A stretch of 64,000 bases of DNA from Marthasterias glacialis (GCA_911728455.2 OU452239.1:1719800-1783799), one strand, 5' to 3'. Shown: positions 41,068-52,320, counted from the stretch's first letter. The notes: a model not told the origin generated them from the letters alone. Numbers and translations: made by a program.

Positions 41068-41205
41068 TAATAATACACGGTTCTCATATAGCGCTTTATC
41101 ACATCCGATGGGCGTCTCAAAGCGTTCGAACCCACACTCTGCTGATCAGAAACACCGTAGCTTGAGTCCGGTGTTCTTATCCGCTCGGCCACGACATGCA
41201 ACAAA
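41068..41205 (-). mobile_element. SINE A, internally deleted copy
   Basis: It retains the tail (TAATAATACACGGTTCTCAT, ATAGCGCTTTATCACATCCG, ATGGGCGTCTCAAAGCG). This joins directly to the head on the minus strand (GTCGTGGCCGAGCGGATAAG and CAGAGTGTGGGTTCGAA). About 230 bp of body is missing relative to 26945-27345. The join lies at CAAAGCG|TTCGAACCC. Confidence 0.8.
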
Positions 41206-42024
41206 GCTTTAAGCTTTAAAAGAAATAAAAAAATTGTCAGACTGTACCTCATCAAAAAAACATGTCTCACACCAAACATTACCTGAACTGTTGTCACTTC
41301 CATTAAATGCAACTTTTTTAGTTTTCACTATTTCACTTTTGCCCTCACACTTGCCAATGTTGTCAGCCCGAGTTTTCACCAAAGTCAACCCCTAAACTGG
41401 ACGTGACAAGCACGCCTTGTACGCGGTGACAGTAATCCTGGTGCTGCAGGCCGGGGCAGATGGCTGGATTAAATGTTATTTATTCTCGTAATTCAACCTC
41501 CTAAACCCTCAATTCTAAAGAAGAAGAAAAAAAATCACAAAATCATCCAAATTGTTGACATCAGATAAGGATCTGTGAAATTATTTTGACGTTGGAAGAT
41601 TGATGTTAGTTTTGAAGCCAGAAGGCAGTTTAAATTTGTTTCTTTTGAAAGTGAAGTCAAATTCCTGATCGGTTTTTGCAATGATTTGTAGGATGCCAAA
41701 GCAGATTGTACATTCCTGCAGTAGGGTGAAAATACCTGAATGTGGGTAAACTCGGAGGGCATCAAGGTCAAATTCAGTTTTGTGATGCACTCATTTTCCA
41801 CTTCCATAAAAGTGGGGGGGAAAAAACCCACAAATTTTTTACCTCATGTTATGATGGTGTAAAAAATGTAATTACCCAAATTGGTGGTTAAAAAGACAAG
41901 TGCTCATCTCTGTTGTTCATGAATTCTTGTGTGTTAAACGCCTGTCTTCTAACCAGCAGAACATACTAAATTATTTTCAAGCAATAAACCACAAGGGAAA
42001 CTGACTGGGTAAATTTTAAATCAA
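41206..42024. other. No gene recognised
   Basis: Two overlapping minus-strand open frames at 41535-41831 have no recognisable domain. Confidence 0.35.
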
Positions 42025-42072
42025 TTCTTAGGTGAACAAAGAAAAATTGACTGGAGCGGGATTTGTTCACCC
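42025..42072 (-). mobile_element. SINE B, body/head junction fragment
   Basis: GGTGAACAAAGAAAAATTGA and CTGGAGCGGGATTTG match the sequence directly downstream of the tRNA-like head in the 57395 copy. The head itself is lost. Confidence 0.55.
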
Positions 42073-43234
42073 AAAAACTAAATTATTATCAGACGGCAGA
42101 TAAGACTTGGGAGGAAAAAATTTGCAGAATTTTTTGCTCCAGATAAAAGTTGTTTGTTAACAAGTGTGGGGAGGGGGGGGGGAGACGATGCTTAAAATAT
42201 CCCCAGTTTATGTGGAGAACGATGACGGCAATTTGCCTAGATATTGGGCCAAAGGTAAGGACCCTTTTATGAATGTACATGTGTGTAATCTACAAGGCAT
42301 TAAATTGAGGTCATAAAAGGGCAGCGTAGATTTTTGACCCGCAGTGGATTTTGAAGTCGGCCAAGAGGAATTAATTTGAGTGAAATTCTTGGGTGTGAAC
42401 AGTTTAAAGGGTGTCGAAGCTAATCAGAAATATCAAATGGTGATTCACTTTTTGACGTTTTTACATGTAGTTTCAATAGGCATGCAATTTTTCCTTGGAT
42501 CAGCTGATATTCTTGTTTTTTTATCTTTAAGTAACTATCAATAATTGAAAAATAAAATAAAAAAATAAATATATATCTTTTTTTTTAATTTGGATGAGTC
42601 ATAGAAAGTAATTGCAAATTGGAATGCGTTTTCAAAAAAAAAAAAAAGTTAAAAAATATTTTCACCTCCCTTACTTACCTCAAATGGCAAAGTGTCTTGT
42701 GTACTATTTAAAATCCTGAAGGACTTGAAACAGACAGAAACAGGAAAACAAAACTGTCACTGACCATAATCAATTTTCCCAAATCATTTTCCATTATTCC
42801 AACCTTTGTCTGCGCCTGAATTCCTTAATTATACTCGGCAGGATCTTGTTACCAGCAAACAACTCCGTGGGACATTTCCCCTCTTCATAATTCTCTCACA
42901 TAATACCATCACCCCCACACACCTTGACCTCCTTGTCATCCCCACAAACATCAATCAATCGACCCGGTATCATTTACTGGGCTCTTACCTTTTAATTGAG
43001 AAATATGTAAGGCAGAAAAAGTGAAGGATTTACATGGATGCTACCATTGTGTGGGAAGGGGGGTTAACATTTGGTCATCACCATTATTTGGATTTGACAT
43101 TTTCTAACACAAAGTTGTAACCATTAAACTTTATTGAAGTATAATTTTCCCATTTTTTAAATTCCATTTGAAGATCATTACTCTGTCGATTTAATAGGAC
43201 AGGAGGGTTACAGTTGCGTGAAAGCTCATCTTTT
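42073..43234. other. No gene recognised
   Basis: AT-rich sequence. A GGCATGCAATTTTTCCTTGG-ATCAGCTGAT phrase near 42478 recurs at 39068, 52352 and 57888 and may be part of another low-copy repeat. Confidence 0.35.
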
Positions 43235-43645
43235 GTGGCGTATCGTGGCCGAGCGGTGTAGCGTACCAGACTCATGCTCTGGTGTTTCTAATCAGCGGGG
43301 TGTGGGTTCGAGTCCTGGTCTTGACACTTGTGTCGTTAAGCAAGACACTTAACCATTATTGCTTCATCCTTCGGATGGGATGTAAAGCCGTAGGTCCTGT
43401 GTGTTGTATAACATGTATAATGTATGTAAAAGAACCCAGTTACGCTTATCGTTAAGAGAAGGGGTTTGCCCTAGTGTTTCTGGCATAGTTGGCAGCATCA
43501 CATCACCTTGTGAACCCTTACAAGGTGCTTTCTAAATAAATGGGTCTCATAATTCAAAAAAACTTAGCATACCTGTCTCAAACATAATAAGCACTTTGAG
43601 ACACTAGTAAGGTAAAGTGCAATAAAAAGTTATCATGATTATGAT
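43235..43645 (+). mobile_element. SINE A copy
   Basis: GTGGCGTATCGTGGCCGAGC, CTCATGCTCTGGTGTTTCTA and GTGTGGGTTCGAGTCCTGG form the head; GACACTTGTGTCGTTAAGCA, TTATCGTTAAGAGAAGGGGT and ACAAGGTGCTTTCTAAATA the body. The tail ends AAGCACTTTGAGACACTAGT instead of the ACCTAATTG type, a third tail variant shared with part of 14336-14838. Confidence 0.85.
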
Positions 43646-45206
43646 TTTAAAGTGGTCGGATGGTTCAAGATAAAAATCAACCGATTAACCTAACCCAGAT
43701 GTGACTCACAAGTCTATCAGGAGAGAACAACACTATTAAAATACCCAACAAACAAAATGTGACTCTGCCAGCCCCACTGGAGTATCAACAGCCACTGTTG
43801 AATAAAAAAAAATGAAAACACCCGACCCCCAAAAAACATGTCCACGGATTTCAATTTTGTAGGAGCGGCATTTTTCCAAAATGCCATCATAGAAGGTCCC
43901 CCTGGGGTGCTGGGGATAGAGTGAACTCCACCAGCTTTCTCTTCTTGTTGCGTGGACGGGGAACGCGGCAGTCACAGCAGCCCTGCCGAGTCCAAGTTGA
44001 TACTGTGGTTATATTTTCAATTAAGGAGTTTGCGGAGCACTGATTGGATTTGAGGGGAAGGTTTTTTTTTTTTTTCTTCTTACCTTCTCCTCGACTGGGT
44101 CTGTCTTGTGGTTGCAGTACTACAGCTCCAAGGACCAGTGAGTCAAACTGGACTGTCTGCTGGAAGTGATCATGGAGACCAAACTCGGTGTTGACAGCCA
44201 GATGATTTAGACCTGGAAGGCATTGCTGTTTTAAACCAACATAACCACTACTCTTAGCGTTGTCTCACAGAATTATTTCAGCGGCCATTTTGGTCTTGCA
44301 CCCCCCTTGCATGGCCAACGGGGATATGAAGAAAAAAATTACAAGTTAAATTCTGAGTTTTGATTCAGGAAAGGTTAGTTTCTCTTCGGGCTACTTTGTC
44401 GAAAGCAGGGAGTCTTGGCTGCTTGTACAGGATTTCAGAACAAGTTGATATTGTTTGTAAAAATTCATTTAATACCAGTGATTGATTCGACTGTAAAGTT
44501 CTAAACTTCCACATCAAAGTTGTCATCATGTTCGCAAAAGGTGTGTTCAAACGCGAACAATGATAAATATCACAGAGTTGATAAAAAAGCCTCCACTTTT
44601 TAGCTGTGATTTTCAAGTGAGATTTTGTGCTGTTACCTTATTTCTGACTCCATTTTGTGGATAGACTACACATATGTCTGGAGTCTGGACTTCTTGAATA
44701 AGAACTTCTTGGAGAAGAAACCAATCACCTGGGTATTCTGTAGTCCTACATGATCTGGTTAACTTGGTTTATTTTTATCAGGACAGCTTCATTTTGTGAC
44801 TCAAGCGTTTTTGTCCTCCGTATTTTGTTTGATCAAGAAGCTCTTTGACGTCTTTTTCTTGTGCTGACAGCTCCGTGGACTTACCTGCACTGTACTTCCA
44901 GATGAGTTTTCATGATCATAAATGATACGACAGACTTGATGGACACCTTTTTGTAACTGGAGTACTCTTTAGAAGTGTTGAGCACTATTGATCAGATCAA
45001 ACACTTGTTTTCTCCTGACGTTGTGAACAGTAATTTCTACCTTTCAAATGAGTTCAACCCTGTCCCTACTGACGACTCTACATCATGTAAAAAAGCATTG
45101 ATGAAAGTCGTTCTACAGATTGGTAAGTTTGAATCAATTTAGTAAATAACCATGCATGGGTTGTGTTTTAAACTGTTTTATCTTCAAAACAGCCGTGAAT
45201 ATGTAC
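43646..45206. other. No supported gene
   Basis: This is one of the longest repeat-free stretches. A polypyrimidine tract ends in TGTGGTTGCAG near 44120, and GTAAGT donors occur near 45122. No coding frame with a recognisable domain lies between them. A non-coding exon is possible but not shown. Confidence 0.3.
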
Positions 45207-45380
45207 AAAGCACTCTCAAACCAGACCTCAACATGCCCAATTGAAGCGGCCTCTGCTCGGAGCACAACTTTCTCAGTAGCTGGGCCCAGATCCTGGAACT
45301 CGCTACCCCTCAGCATTCATACTTGCAACTCTGTTCATCAATTTAAATGTAAACTCAAGTCCTACCTATTTGCATCTTAA
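45207..45380 (+). mobile_element. LINE remnant: C-terminal end of a reverse-transcriptase ORF
   Basis: An in-frame segment ending in TAA reads A-R-S-T-T-F-S-V-A-G-P-R-S-W-N-S-L-P-L-S-I, then F-K-C-K-L-K-S-Y-L-F-A-S-stop. The F-S-V-A-G-P-R-x-W-N-S-L-P ... F-K-x-x-L-K-x-x-L-F signature is the conserved C-terminus of ORF2 in CR1/L2/Jockey-type non-LTR retrotransposons. Only the last ~55 residues are present, as expected for a 5'-truncated insertion, and the terminal frame is intact. The downstream 3'UTR is not defined. Confidence 0.85.
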
Positions 45381-45678
45381 GGTTCCTGCTCAATGCATTG
45401 TTCCTCTCTGCAATTATTGTTCGCATTGCAACCATTGGAAAAAAATACGCTTCATTAAATGTTTGTATTATTATTTTTCTTATTCCTCCTTTGTGTGGGT
45501 GAGGGTGCGTCAGGCATGATATTATTCCCACTTAAGTCTGATTTCCAATTTTCTTGCCCCTTTGAAAAGTCAGAAAAGTTGTGATTAAATAGCCTGAAAA
45601 GTCTACCAAAGCCTGCACGACAAGAACATGTAGGTCAGCCCTTGTACTTCATAAAATGTTCCTACTTTTTTCCTACTT

Positions 45679-45970
45679 GTGGCGTGTCGTGGCCGAGCTG
45701 TTAAGAGCACCGAACTCAAGCTCTGGTGTTTCTGATCAGCAGAGTGTGGGTTTGAGTCCCGGTCGTGACACTTGTGTCCTTAAGCAAGACACTTAAACAA
45801 TATCGCTGTGTCCTTCGGATGGGATATAAAGCCCTTGGTCCTGTGTGTTGTGTAATGCACGTAAAAGAACCCAGTGCACTTATCGTAAAGAGAAGGGGTT
45901 TGCCCCGATGTTTCTGGCATGGTCTGGCAGCAATATGCGCCCCATCACCTTGAATCCCTTGTAAAACAGT
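45679..45970 (+). mobile_element. SINE A, 3'-truncated copy
   Basis: It has the best-preserved head: GTGGCGTGTCGTGGCCGAGC, TGTTAAGAGCACCGAACTCA, GCTCTGGTGTTTCTGATCAG and CCGGTCGTGACACTTGTGTC. The body continues to GAGAAGGGGTTTGCCCCGAT and ends near 45970 without the TATATAAGAC tail. Confidence 0.85.
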
Positions 45971-46029
45971 GTTTGAGAATATGTAAATATGTAATTAATT
46001 ATATATATTTATAAATATGCATATATAAA

Positions 46030-46135
46030 TTGGGGTGAGCAAAGAAAATTTGGCAGATGCCAGACTCGAACCAGTGACGTCTCGTATACCGTAGTGAGCA
46101 CTCTAACCAACTGAGCTAACCAGCCCTACGTTGGT
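46030..46135 (-). mobile_element. SINE B (tRNA-headed), copy 2
   Basis: Minus-strand head: GGCTGGTTAGCTCAGTTGGT, TAGAGTGCTCACTACGGTAT and ACTGGTTCGAGTCTGGC. The D arm and both boxes are intact; the acceptor ends pair poorly. Downstream are AAATTTTCTTTGCTCACCCC and an AT-rich stretch. A degenerate real tRNA cannot be excluded without a covariance-model scan, but the shared downstream block indicates a SINE. Confidence 0.7.
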
Positions 46136-47614
46136 GGGAGGTCCTGTGCAATGCCAAACCTTTTTGCTTGTGGGGGTCTTTTGTATAATGATACACATTT
46201 ATGAGCTTATTTTGTCTTCAAATGGTCTCCATAAGGAAGCGAACGTACAAGCACACACAATTGTGTAACAGAAGCAGTCAAGTGGCAAAGTTAATGAATT
46301 TTTGCATTTTATACCACACATGTCATTTTACTTAGTTTCCAGTTTGCTACAGCTATTTTTATATTTATTGTTCAAAATGTCAAATGAAGCGTTTTCTGAA
46401 CCAATGTTTTTAAGGCCAATTGGATAATCCAGTGAAAAGTTTAGGATAAAAATCAAAATTAAAAAAAAAAAAAAATTGTTGTGAAACATTTCTTGGCATT
46501 TCTTGATCTTGACTTTGTAAAGCTTAGACCAAGTCAAACTTAATGTGAAAGTTTCAGATGATTTTGATTGCTCGATTCATTAACTTTTCATTGACATTCG
46601 GGATCCAGTCCCCTGTTTTGTCTCACCTTTCCCTGACCCTAAAAATTAACTATTTGTTCTGTCCCAGTCCCAGGACACCAGAATCCATAAACACTCTGCC
46701 GAAAAACAAACACTATCACCTCGTAATTCGCCCCCCTCCTGTTGTCTCCAGTCGACCCCGTCATGCAAATTGGATTACAGCTGATTCGCTAGTTTAATCT
46801 TCCTGGATTTTTTTTTCCTTCTCTCTTCTGTACGCTGGGACGGGACCGTCTGTCAGGGCCCTGCCTAGTCGGCAAGCCTGCCACAGAGGGATGGTTACAG
46901 TTTACATGTCAGAGGGAATCAGTGTAGGAATGTTTCATCGGATGCTGTTACCGTGGCAATGCGTGCAGGGGAGATGTTTTGGAGCTGGTGTGCTGCTGGG
47001 GTGCCTGCTTACCGGCAGCTGGGATATGAAAATAACACATTAAGAGAGTTTATGGCCCCTGGTTAATTCTGTAGCTCTTTTATTTATAATTTGAAATTCA
47101 TTCCGTTATAAAAATATATCCTTTTCTGATTGAGTCCGCAGAGCCAACATTCTTGAAATCCTTAAATTATGATGTCTTTCGACATTTTTTTTGTTTCAGC
47201 AAGTTTCACAGTTTTTACAGTTTATTTTTTATTCAGGTCCTGAATTCTTGATACTAAAAAAAAAACATACCTCCTGTGAGATCCGTAATTCAAAAGCACT
47301 TAGTAGATAATTCAAAGTCATCCGAAACTTTGTTTAACTGATGGAAGATTGCCATAAACTCTTTGAGTGGAAAATTGGGGGAAACAAGCAGTCTTGTAAA
47401 GAATGTAAATTTGTTGTTGTTCCTGTTTGTGACGGAGATTCACTGTAAGAGGTATAAATTGTTTTCAGTGTGCCATCAATGGAAAAGTACTTCCTAAAAC
47501 GATCCCTGGGTGGCCCTCGTTTCTATCACTTCGCTTCCATATTTGACGATTTTCAATTTGAGTTGCATACGTTCTTGAAAACCCAGTGCTGGGACTGTCG
47601 GTGAGACCACACAG
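46136..47614. other. No gene recognised
   Basis: No repeats of the families above and no coding domain. The A run at 46457-46475 is simple sequence. Confidence 0.35.
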
Positions 47615-47740
47615 CTAGGGAGTCACAAGGTAATGCTCCAGCACAGGAAGTGGTGGGCCAAAGACGGATCCTTGGGGAACCCCTGCTGTAAGTAGAAAAG
47701 CTTCCTCTGGAGATGACCAGCTTGAGTTCCACATTAAACC
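47615..47740 (-). mobile_element. LINE remnant: reverse-transcriptase motif
   Basis: The minus strand reads W-N-S-S-W-S-S-P-E-E-A-F-L-L-T-A, then G-V-P-Q-G-S-V-F-G-P (47654-47683), then P-L-P-V-L-E-H-Y-L-V-T-P-stop. T-A-G-V-P-Q-G-S-V-L-G-P is the conserved palm motif of non-LTR reverse transcriptases, just before the Y-x-D-D catalytic region. The frame closes at a TAG (47615) before that region, and no ORF continues. A dead fragment of about 40 residues. Confidence 0.75.
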
Positions 47741-48472
47741 AATAATGCATATCTGCTCAAATTAAATTTGAGGAAAGATTAGGGGGGAAAACTTTTGTAC
47801 TTTAATTGCATTTTTGTTTAGGATTGAAAGTGAGAATGCAAACAAACTTGAGTATGTGGATAAAAATACCACACGTATTCTGAAATGTAGTTTGTACATT
47901 TTTATAATATATGTATTTGAAGATGATTTAGTTATTAGGTTCCTTATGAATGAATAAGTTTTTTTGGTTTCTTTTTTTGTGTGTGCATAATACACAATGG
48001 AAAGACCAGGCATGTTTCGTTCTGTTATTCTGAGTTAACACAAAAATGTTTTTTCATGTCGTCCAAAAATTGCCAAGGAAAGATAACTGATACTGACAGA
48101 CTTGGAAGAGAAGATCTGGTTTTATTTGGACTGTAAAGTTTCCACAATACTGCTAGTGACATACAAATCTGAGCGGCCTACTTTCTTGTGGGCAAGGTTT
48201 CATAACACCAACGCTTCAATTGCCCGTGGCTTTATGTTTTAAGTGCCTCAGAAATTACGTACTGTTGACATTTTCACATGCTCCCCGACCAGTTTTACTT
48301 TGGCAGAAGAGGGCAGTGGGAAATGTCTTTTGTTGCCCGTGGCCGTTATGTCTCCCAAATATTTCATCGTTGACATCTTCCAACCTTTTCCACGAAGTTG
48401 TTATCAAAGAAATAACTGAAGAAAACTTGGGGAACATTATCGCTGGGGTGACATTTTCCTGTTTTTCGTTTC
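47741..48472. other. No gene recognised
   Basis: AT-rich unique-looking sequence. Confidence 0.35.
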
Positions 48473-48853
48473 TTAAAGGCACTACACAGGGTTGGTAAGA
48501 ATAAAAAAAAATTGCTGTTTAGTTTCAGTCTGAAAGCTCATGTTTATGAAGTTAGTACTAGAACCAAATTGTCTGTGAAATATTTCCATCTGAAATGGTG
48601 TCATATTCGAGAAAAATATATCTGAAAATCTAAAAAAATTAAACGCAACAGCTGATTTCAGTTGTGATAATCAAAATTAAGGACAATGTGTTGACATGCT
48701 GAAAAGTGTGCACAGTTTTTCACTATTTTGTACTGACTCGGAAGACAGATTGAGCCCAAATTTTCACAGGTTTGTTTTTTCGTGTATATATTGAACCAAA
48801 CAAAGTAAGAACACTGCACTATCAGCTTTACCAATCCTGTATTGTGCCTTTAA
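48473..48853 (+). mobile_element. TTAA MITE F, copy 2, complete (381 bp)
   Basis: TTAAAGGCACTACACAGGGT, then TGGTAAG, at the left is matched by the inverted right end TACCAATCCTGTATTGTGCC-TTTAA, so the TIR is about 25 bp with TTAA at both edges. Inner landmarks are GGACAATGTGTTGACATGCT, GAAAAGTGTGCACAGTTTTT and TTTTCACAGGTTTGTTTTTT. It is the intact reference for the split copy at 6352. Confidence 0.85.
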
Positions 48854-49509
48854 AAAAGAAATTGGGGAGAAAGAGGGAAAGTTCTTCGATGCTTCAGGCA
48901 TTCATGTTTTTCAGTGTTGTCTCTGATATTATTTGGTCGGTGCTTTTCATCAATCGATAATGCATTAGGATTTTAATTTCTTAAGACTCCATCTCACCGA
49001 GGAGGATGGAGATGGTTTGGTTTGGAAGTTTATTCCCTTCAGGCGGAGAACATTCTGGAATTTTAAAAAGAGAAATTCTTTGGAGTCATCCGTAATGTTA
49101 TTTTTCTTTGTCAAGATATGGATTGCATTTAAAGGACGCGTGAGTTGGAGTTTTCCTTCATTACAAATGTATTTTTGGAGTGTAAAAACATCTTTTTTCG
49201 TAAAAATGTTTCTTGTAAATAATTTGCATTTAACTGTGAAGAGTTTCAAATACCAATCCGCCCCTCCAAGGGGTGTGTTAATTTGCATAAATATAAGCAA
49301 ACTTTTGACGCAATATCAGGAGCTTCTGTAGCCTGTGCATAGCCTGACCGCGCTTCCGCTCTGACGTCTTGTGTGTATTTTGAGTCGATTAGAAGTGATA
49401 ACGCAGCAAAGTTATTGGACTGATTAATAATATCAAGGGACCAGACTACGGCCTTTCTTTTTTCCTGACCCTTACATCATGAAGACCGCCACGAAGTGGA
49501 AATAACCCC
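48854..49509. other. No gene recognised
   Basis: Overlapping frames on both strands at 48965-49331 have no domain and are chance. Confidence 0.35.
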
Positions 49510-49657
49510 TCCAGATTTTTGCCGATATCTAAAAATAAATGCTACCATCTTTTGAAACAAACTTTTCACAGGTTAGTTTTGTGGTATATATCTACAATGA
49601 TGTAGGACTGTAACAAACGTCTGGCTCCAAAATATCAAAGGTACATTGTGCCTTTAA
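49510..49657 (+). mobile_element. Right-end fragment of a fourth TTAA family
   Basis: ACTTTTCACAGGTTAGTTTT is followed about 75 bp later by AGGTACATTGTGCCTTTAA. It thus shares the TTTTCACAGGTT motif and a GCCTTTAA edge with family F, but the sequence between is different. The left boundary is not identified. Confidence 0.5.
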
Positions 49658-49912
49658 TTTTGCATATTTTCATCTTTAAAGACCACTTCTAGATTCCTGA
49701 GGGAATGGAGACACTAGAACAAAACTAGGTCGGGTGAGAGATGAGGCAGGAACAGTCTGTGTTGATAATGAGCTCCTAGCTCTAGAATTAAAGAGATCGT
49801 TGTTGACCTGCCTGGGGCTGTAGTTTTCATGATGACTTGCAATATTAATGCTGGATCACAAGACGATGTGTTTTGCTTTATATATGTAGCTTGCAAAAGA
49901 CATGGGCCTCAA

Positions 49913-50148
49913 CTATCTCCGTCGAGTTGAGTAAGGCACGCTCTCAGATTGCTCTGTTTTTTTGGCCACAGGTTTGGCTTCATTCCAAGGCTTCTGTCCT
50001 AGTTGTCCTCTGTCTCTATCAACAATACTCCTCCATGTTGTTCAGGGGCGTCCCACTCTCCTCTTGCCCTGAGGAACCCATGTCAATGCTGTCTTGCAGT
50101 GGGAGTTATCATCCATTCTTAGAACAATGACCAATCCACTGCCATCTT
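49913..50148 (-). mobile_element. LINE remnant: C-terminal G-K-R-R-x-G-R-P tail
   Basis: The minus strand reads R-W-Q-W-I-G-H, a 1-bp frameshift, then V-L-R-M-D-D-N-S-H-C-K-T-A-L-T-W-V-P-Q-G-K-R-R-V-G-R-P. A stop in place of an Arg codon follows, then T-T-W-R-S-I-V-D, a degenerate middle, and S-T-R-R-R-stop. W-x-G-H-V-x-R-M ... W-x-P-x-G-K-R-x-x-G-R-P-x-T-T-W-R ... S-T-R is the conserved tail of many non-LTR retrotransposon polyproteins. One frameshift and one stop make it a pseudogene. Confidence 0.85.
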
Positions 50149-50539
50149 CAAACCTTCATGTCTTCACTGGTTCTCTTTAGTTTGGGTTCTATTGAGGGTT
50201 TCTTCAATTGACACGGAATGCGGCCAGCTGACTTTCAAGATTGTCATTAGGCATTTGAATTTCAATTCAGCTTGCAAAAGAATTGCATCTGGAAGAAGAA
50301 GGAATGAAGGGGAGAAACTGCTCTAGATTTGGCTGATGAGCAGACTTGTAAAGTGTGCCGTCTTCTCAAGAATACCCAGTCAGCTGTAATTCTTGTCTAA
50401 CCCAAGTGCTGTGGTCTGTATACCTAAAGTCTGCCTTGATCATTGCTACAAAGCAGTGTTTGTAGAGTCTATTATTTTCAAAATCAAGCTACGAACAAAC
50501 ATATACATGTATGTATCTTACATTGTTAGGAATACAACT
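50149..50539. other. No gene recognised
   Basis: On the minus strand this lies immediately upstream of the LINE tail but shows no further recognisable reverse-transcriptase sequence, so the LINE copy is 5'-truncated or decayed. Confidence 0.4.
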
Positions 50540-50915
50540 TTAAAACCCCAGCTCAACATTGGTAAGAAGAAAAACACAAATGTTCACAGATTTACATATA
50601 CATGTAGCTTACATGGTATAAAGATAATGATGGTAGAACACTTCCCTTGGAATACAAGTATTTCTGCCTTAATTCTTACCGTTTTTAAATAATAAATGAA
50701 ATAACATTCAAAATTAGTTTTCGTCTCAGTGAGACGAAAACTCTGCCTATAGGAATGTGTACAAAAACGCCAAATGCATTTTTACCGTTTTCTCACAAAC
50801 AAAACAACGAAATGAGCTGACATTTTCACAGGTTGGTTTTATTAGATGCATCTTGATTTGTGCAAAGAATGGAAGCATTTACAGTTAGTTTACCAGTGTT
50901 GAGCTTGGGCTTTAA
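50540..50915 (+). mobile_element. TTAA MITE E, copy 5, reference copy (376 bp)
   Basis: TTAAAACCCCAGCTCAACAT, then TGGTAAG, at the left and TTACCAGTGTTGAGCTTGGG-CTTTAA at the right are inverted over about 26 bp with TTAA at both edges. The centre holds a perfect 27-bp palindrome (50716-50742) of two 13-bp arms around one base. Inner order: GGTAGAACACTTCCCTTGGA, the palindrome, TGACATTTTCACAGGTTGGT and TGGAAGCATTTACAGTTAG. No coding capacity; an autonomous partner is not in the window. Confidence 0.9.
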
Positions 50916-51980
50916 CACACATCGGTGTATGGGTAAAACAAAAACCACATCAATAATATTCTTTATCCCCGCTGCAAATATTAGCATCTATTATAAGTAT
51001 TATATCTGCTTAACAATTTGGTGTAAATGCTCCGTGGGTGTAAACCCTTCACCCTACCCTGACACACTGGCATGATCCAAGCCTATGCACCTGCTAGAGA
51101 TATCGATCCCAATCGTTTGAAACTGGGCCATTCACACATTTCACCCTCCAGGTACGGACATAGCTGAACATTTCTCCTTACTGATTTCTCCAGTTCACAC
51201 CCCCCCCCCCCTCTCTCTTCCCCACATCGTCTTCACCCTCTCGCAATATTTCCACCAGAGACATCTTTAGAAGGGATTTACTCGCATTAACCTGATTCAA
51301 TTTTTTCCCTCGGACAAATGTAAATCGATAGTTGTGTTTTGGGACGGCCCGCGCTAGGGCCCTGCGTGTGTGTGTGTATACAATATTGAACTGAGGTATA
51401 ATTTGGTATGTCGTAATGAAGTCAGTGTGTGAGGATCGTCAAACAAACAGAAAAGTCACCGAGGCCAGATTTGTGTATCATTATTTCACCAACTAAGTTT
51501 GATTTTTTTATTGGATAAATATGGTCGGGAAATTTTAAAGAGGGGGGGGGGGGTAAGCACGCCGCTACTGTGGTGAGGTTAAATTAATGCCAGGTTAGGC
51601 TTGGTTGTTAATAGATCATTAATACAAAGAAGCAATGCTTGTGTAGTGTGCCGCAGTGTTGTTTTAAACCCACTCCCATTCCCAATTTAATAAAACATGT
51701 TTTTTTCATTCAGTTTTACTTATTAGTTCACAGAGCACACTTTGAAGGATTGGAGATAAAAATCGTACGACAGAAACAAATTGCCTCTTTTTTTTCTTCT
51801 TCTTCACATTTATGTCAGCCATTTAAAGGTCCCAAATTGCCCGTGAAGTTTTGAGTCGGGTGTGTGATTGTTTTCAGTCGAGCGCTTTTGGGGCGGGAGA
51901 ATGGCCTCTCCAAGGTTTAACTGTAGAGGGTGCATTGTGCTGTAAATCGTCAGTATGATCATTTAGCTCAACGGTTCAAC
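50916..51980. other. No gene recognised
   Basis: C run at about 51199-51210 and G run at 51543-51553. No coding or repeat support otherwise. Confidence 0.35.
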
Positions 51981-52320
51981 CAAAGATACTGCCAAAGATA
52001 CTACCAAACCAAGATAGGACACTCTATTCAGAAACATGAAATGCAAAATGGGGGCGCCCGCTGTCGTTTTGTAAGTAAAACCAAATTTGTTTTTCGATAA
52101 GTAGGGCCTACTAAATGGAATAACTTAGGCCAAATGATCCCACCAACTAAAAAAGGTGAAGGCAGATCGAAAATTTGGTGTTCAGCAATAAATTGTGCCA
52201 ATATCCTAGCAAAATTGACACATGGGGAAAGGCGCCATCACGCGTTTGGTAGGTAAAAAGGCGTTACAATGTACATCTGCTAACGTGCAAAGTGTCCTAT
52301 CTTGTGTTTCTAGTATCTTT
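51981..52320 (-). mobile_element. MITE M, copy 2, complete with target duplication
   Basis: CAAAGATACT...AAGATAGGACACT at the left and AGTGTCCTATCTTGTGTTTC-TAGTATCTTT at the right are inverted over about 30 bp. GGTTCAAC flanks it exactly on both sides (51973-51980 and 52321-52328). This is an 8-bp direct repeat, or 7 bp if the final G is counted as element. The start CAAAG and 8-bp duplication fit hAT-like elements (inference). The left TIR carries a short internal duplication (CAAAGATACTGCCAAAGATA). 340 bp, non-coding. Confidence 0.85.

Noticed and set aside
45122-45127. GTAAGT splice donor, with similar sites near 3553, 35027 and 56601
   Set aside because: Such hexamers are expected many times in 64 kb. 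None is paired with a convincing acceptor and coding frame.
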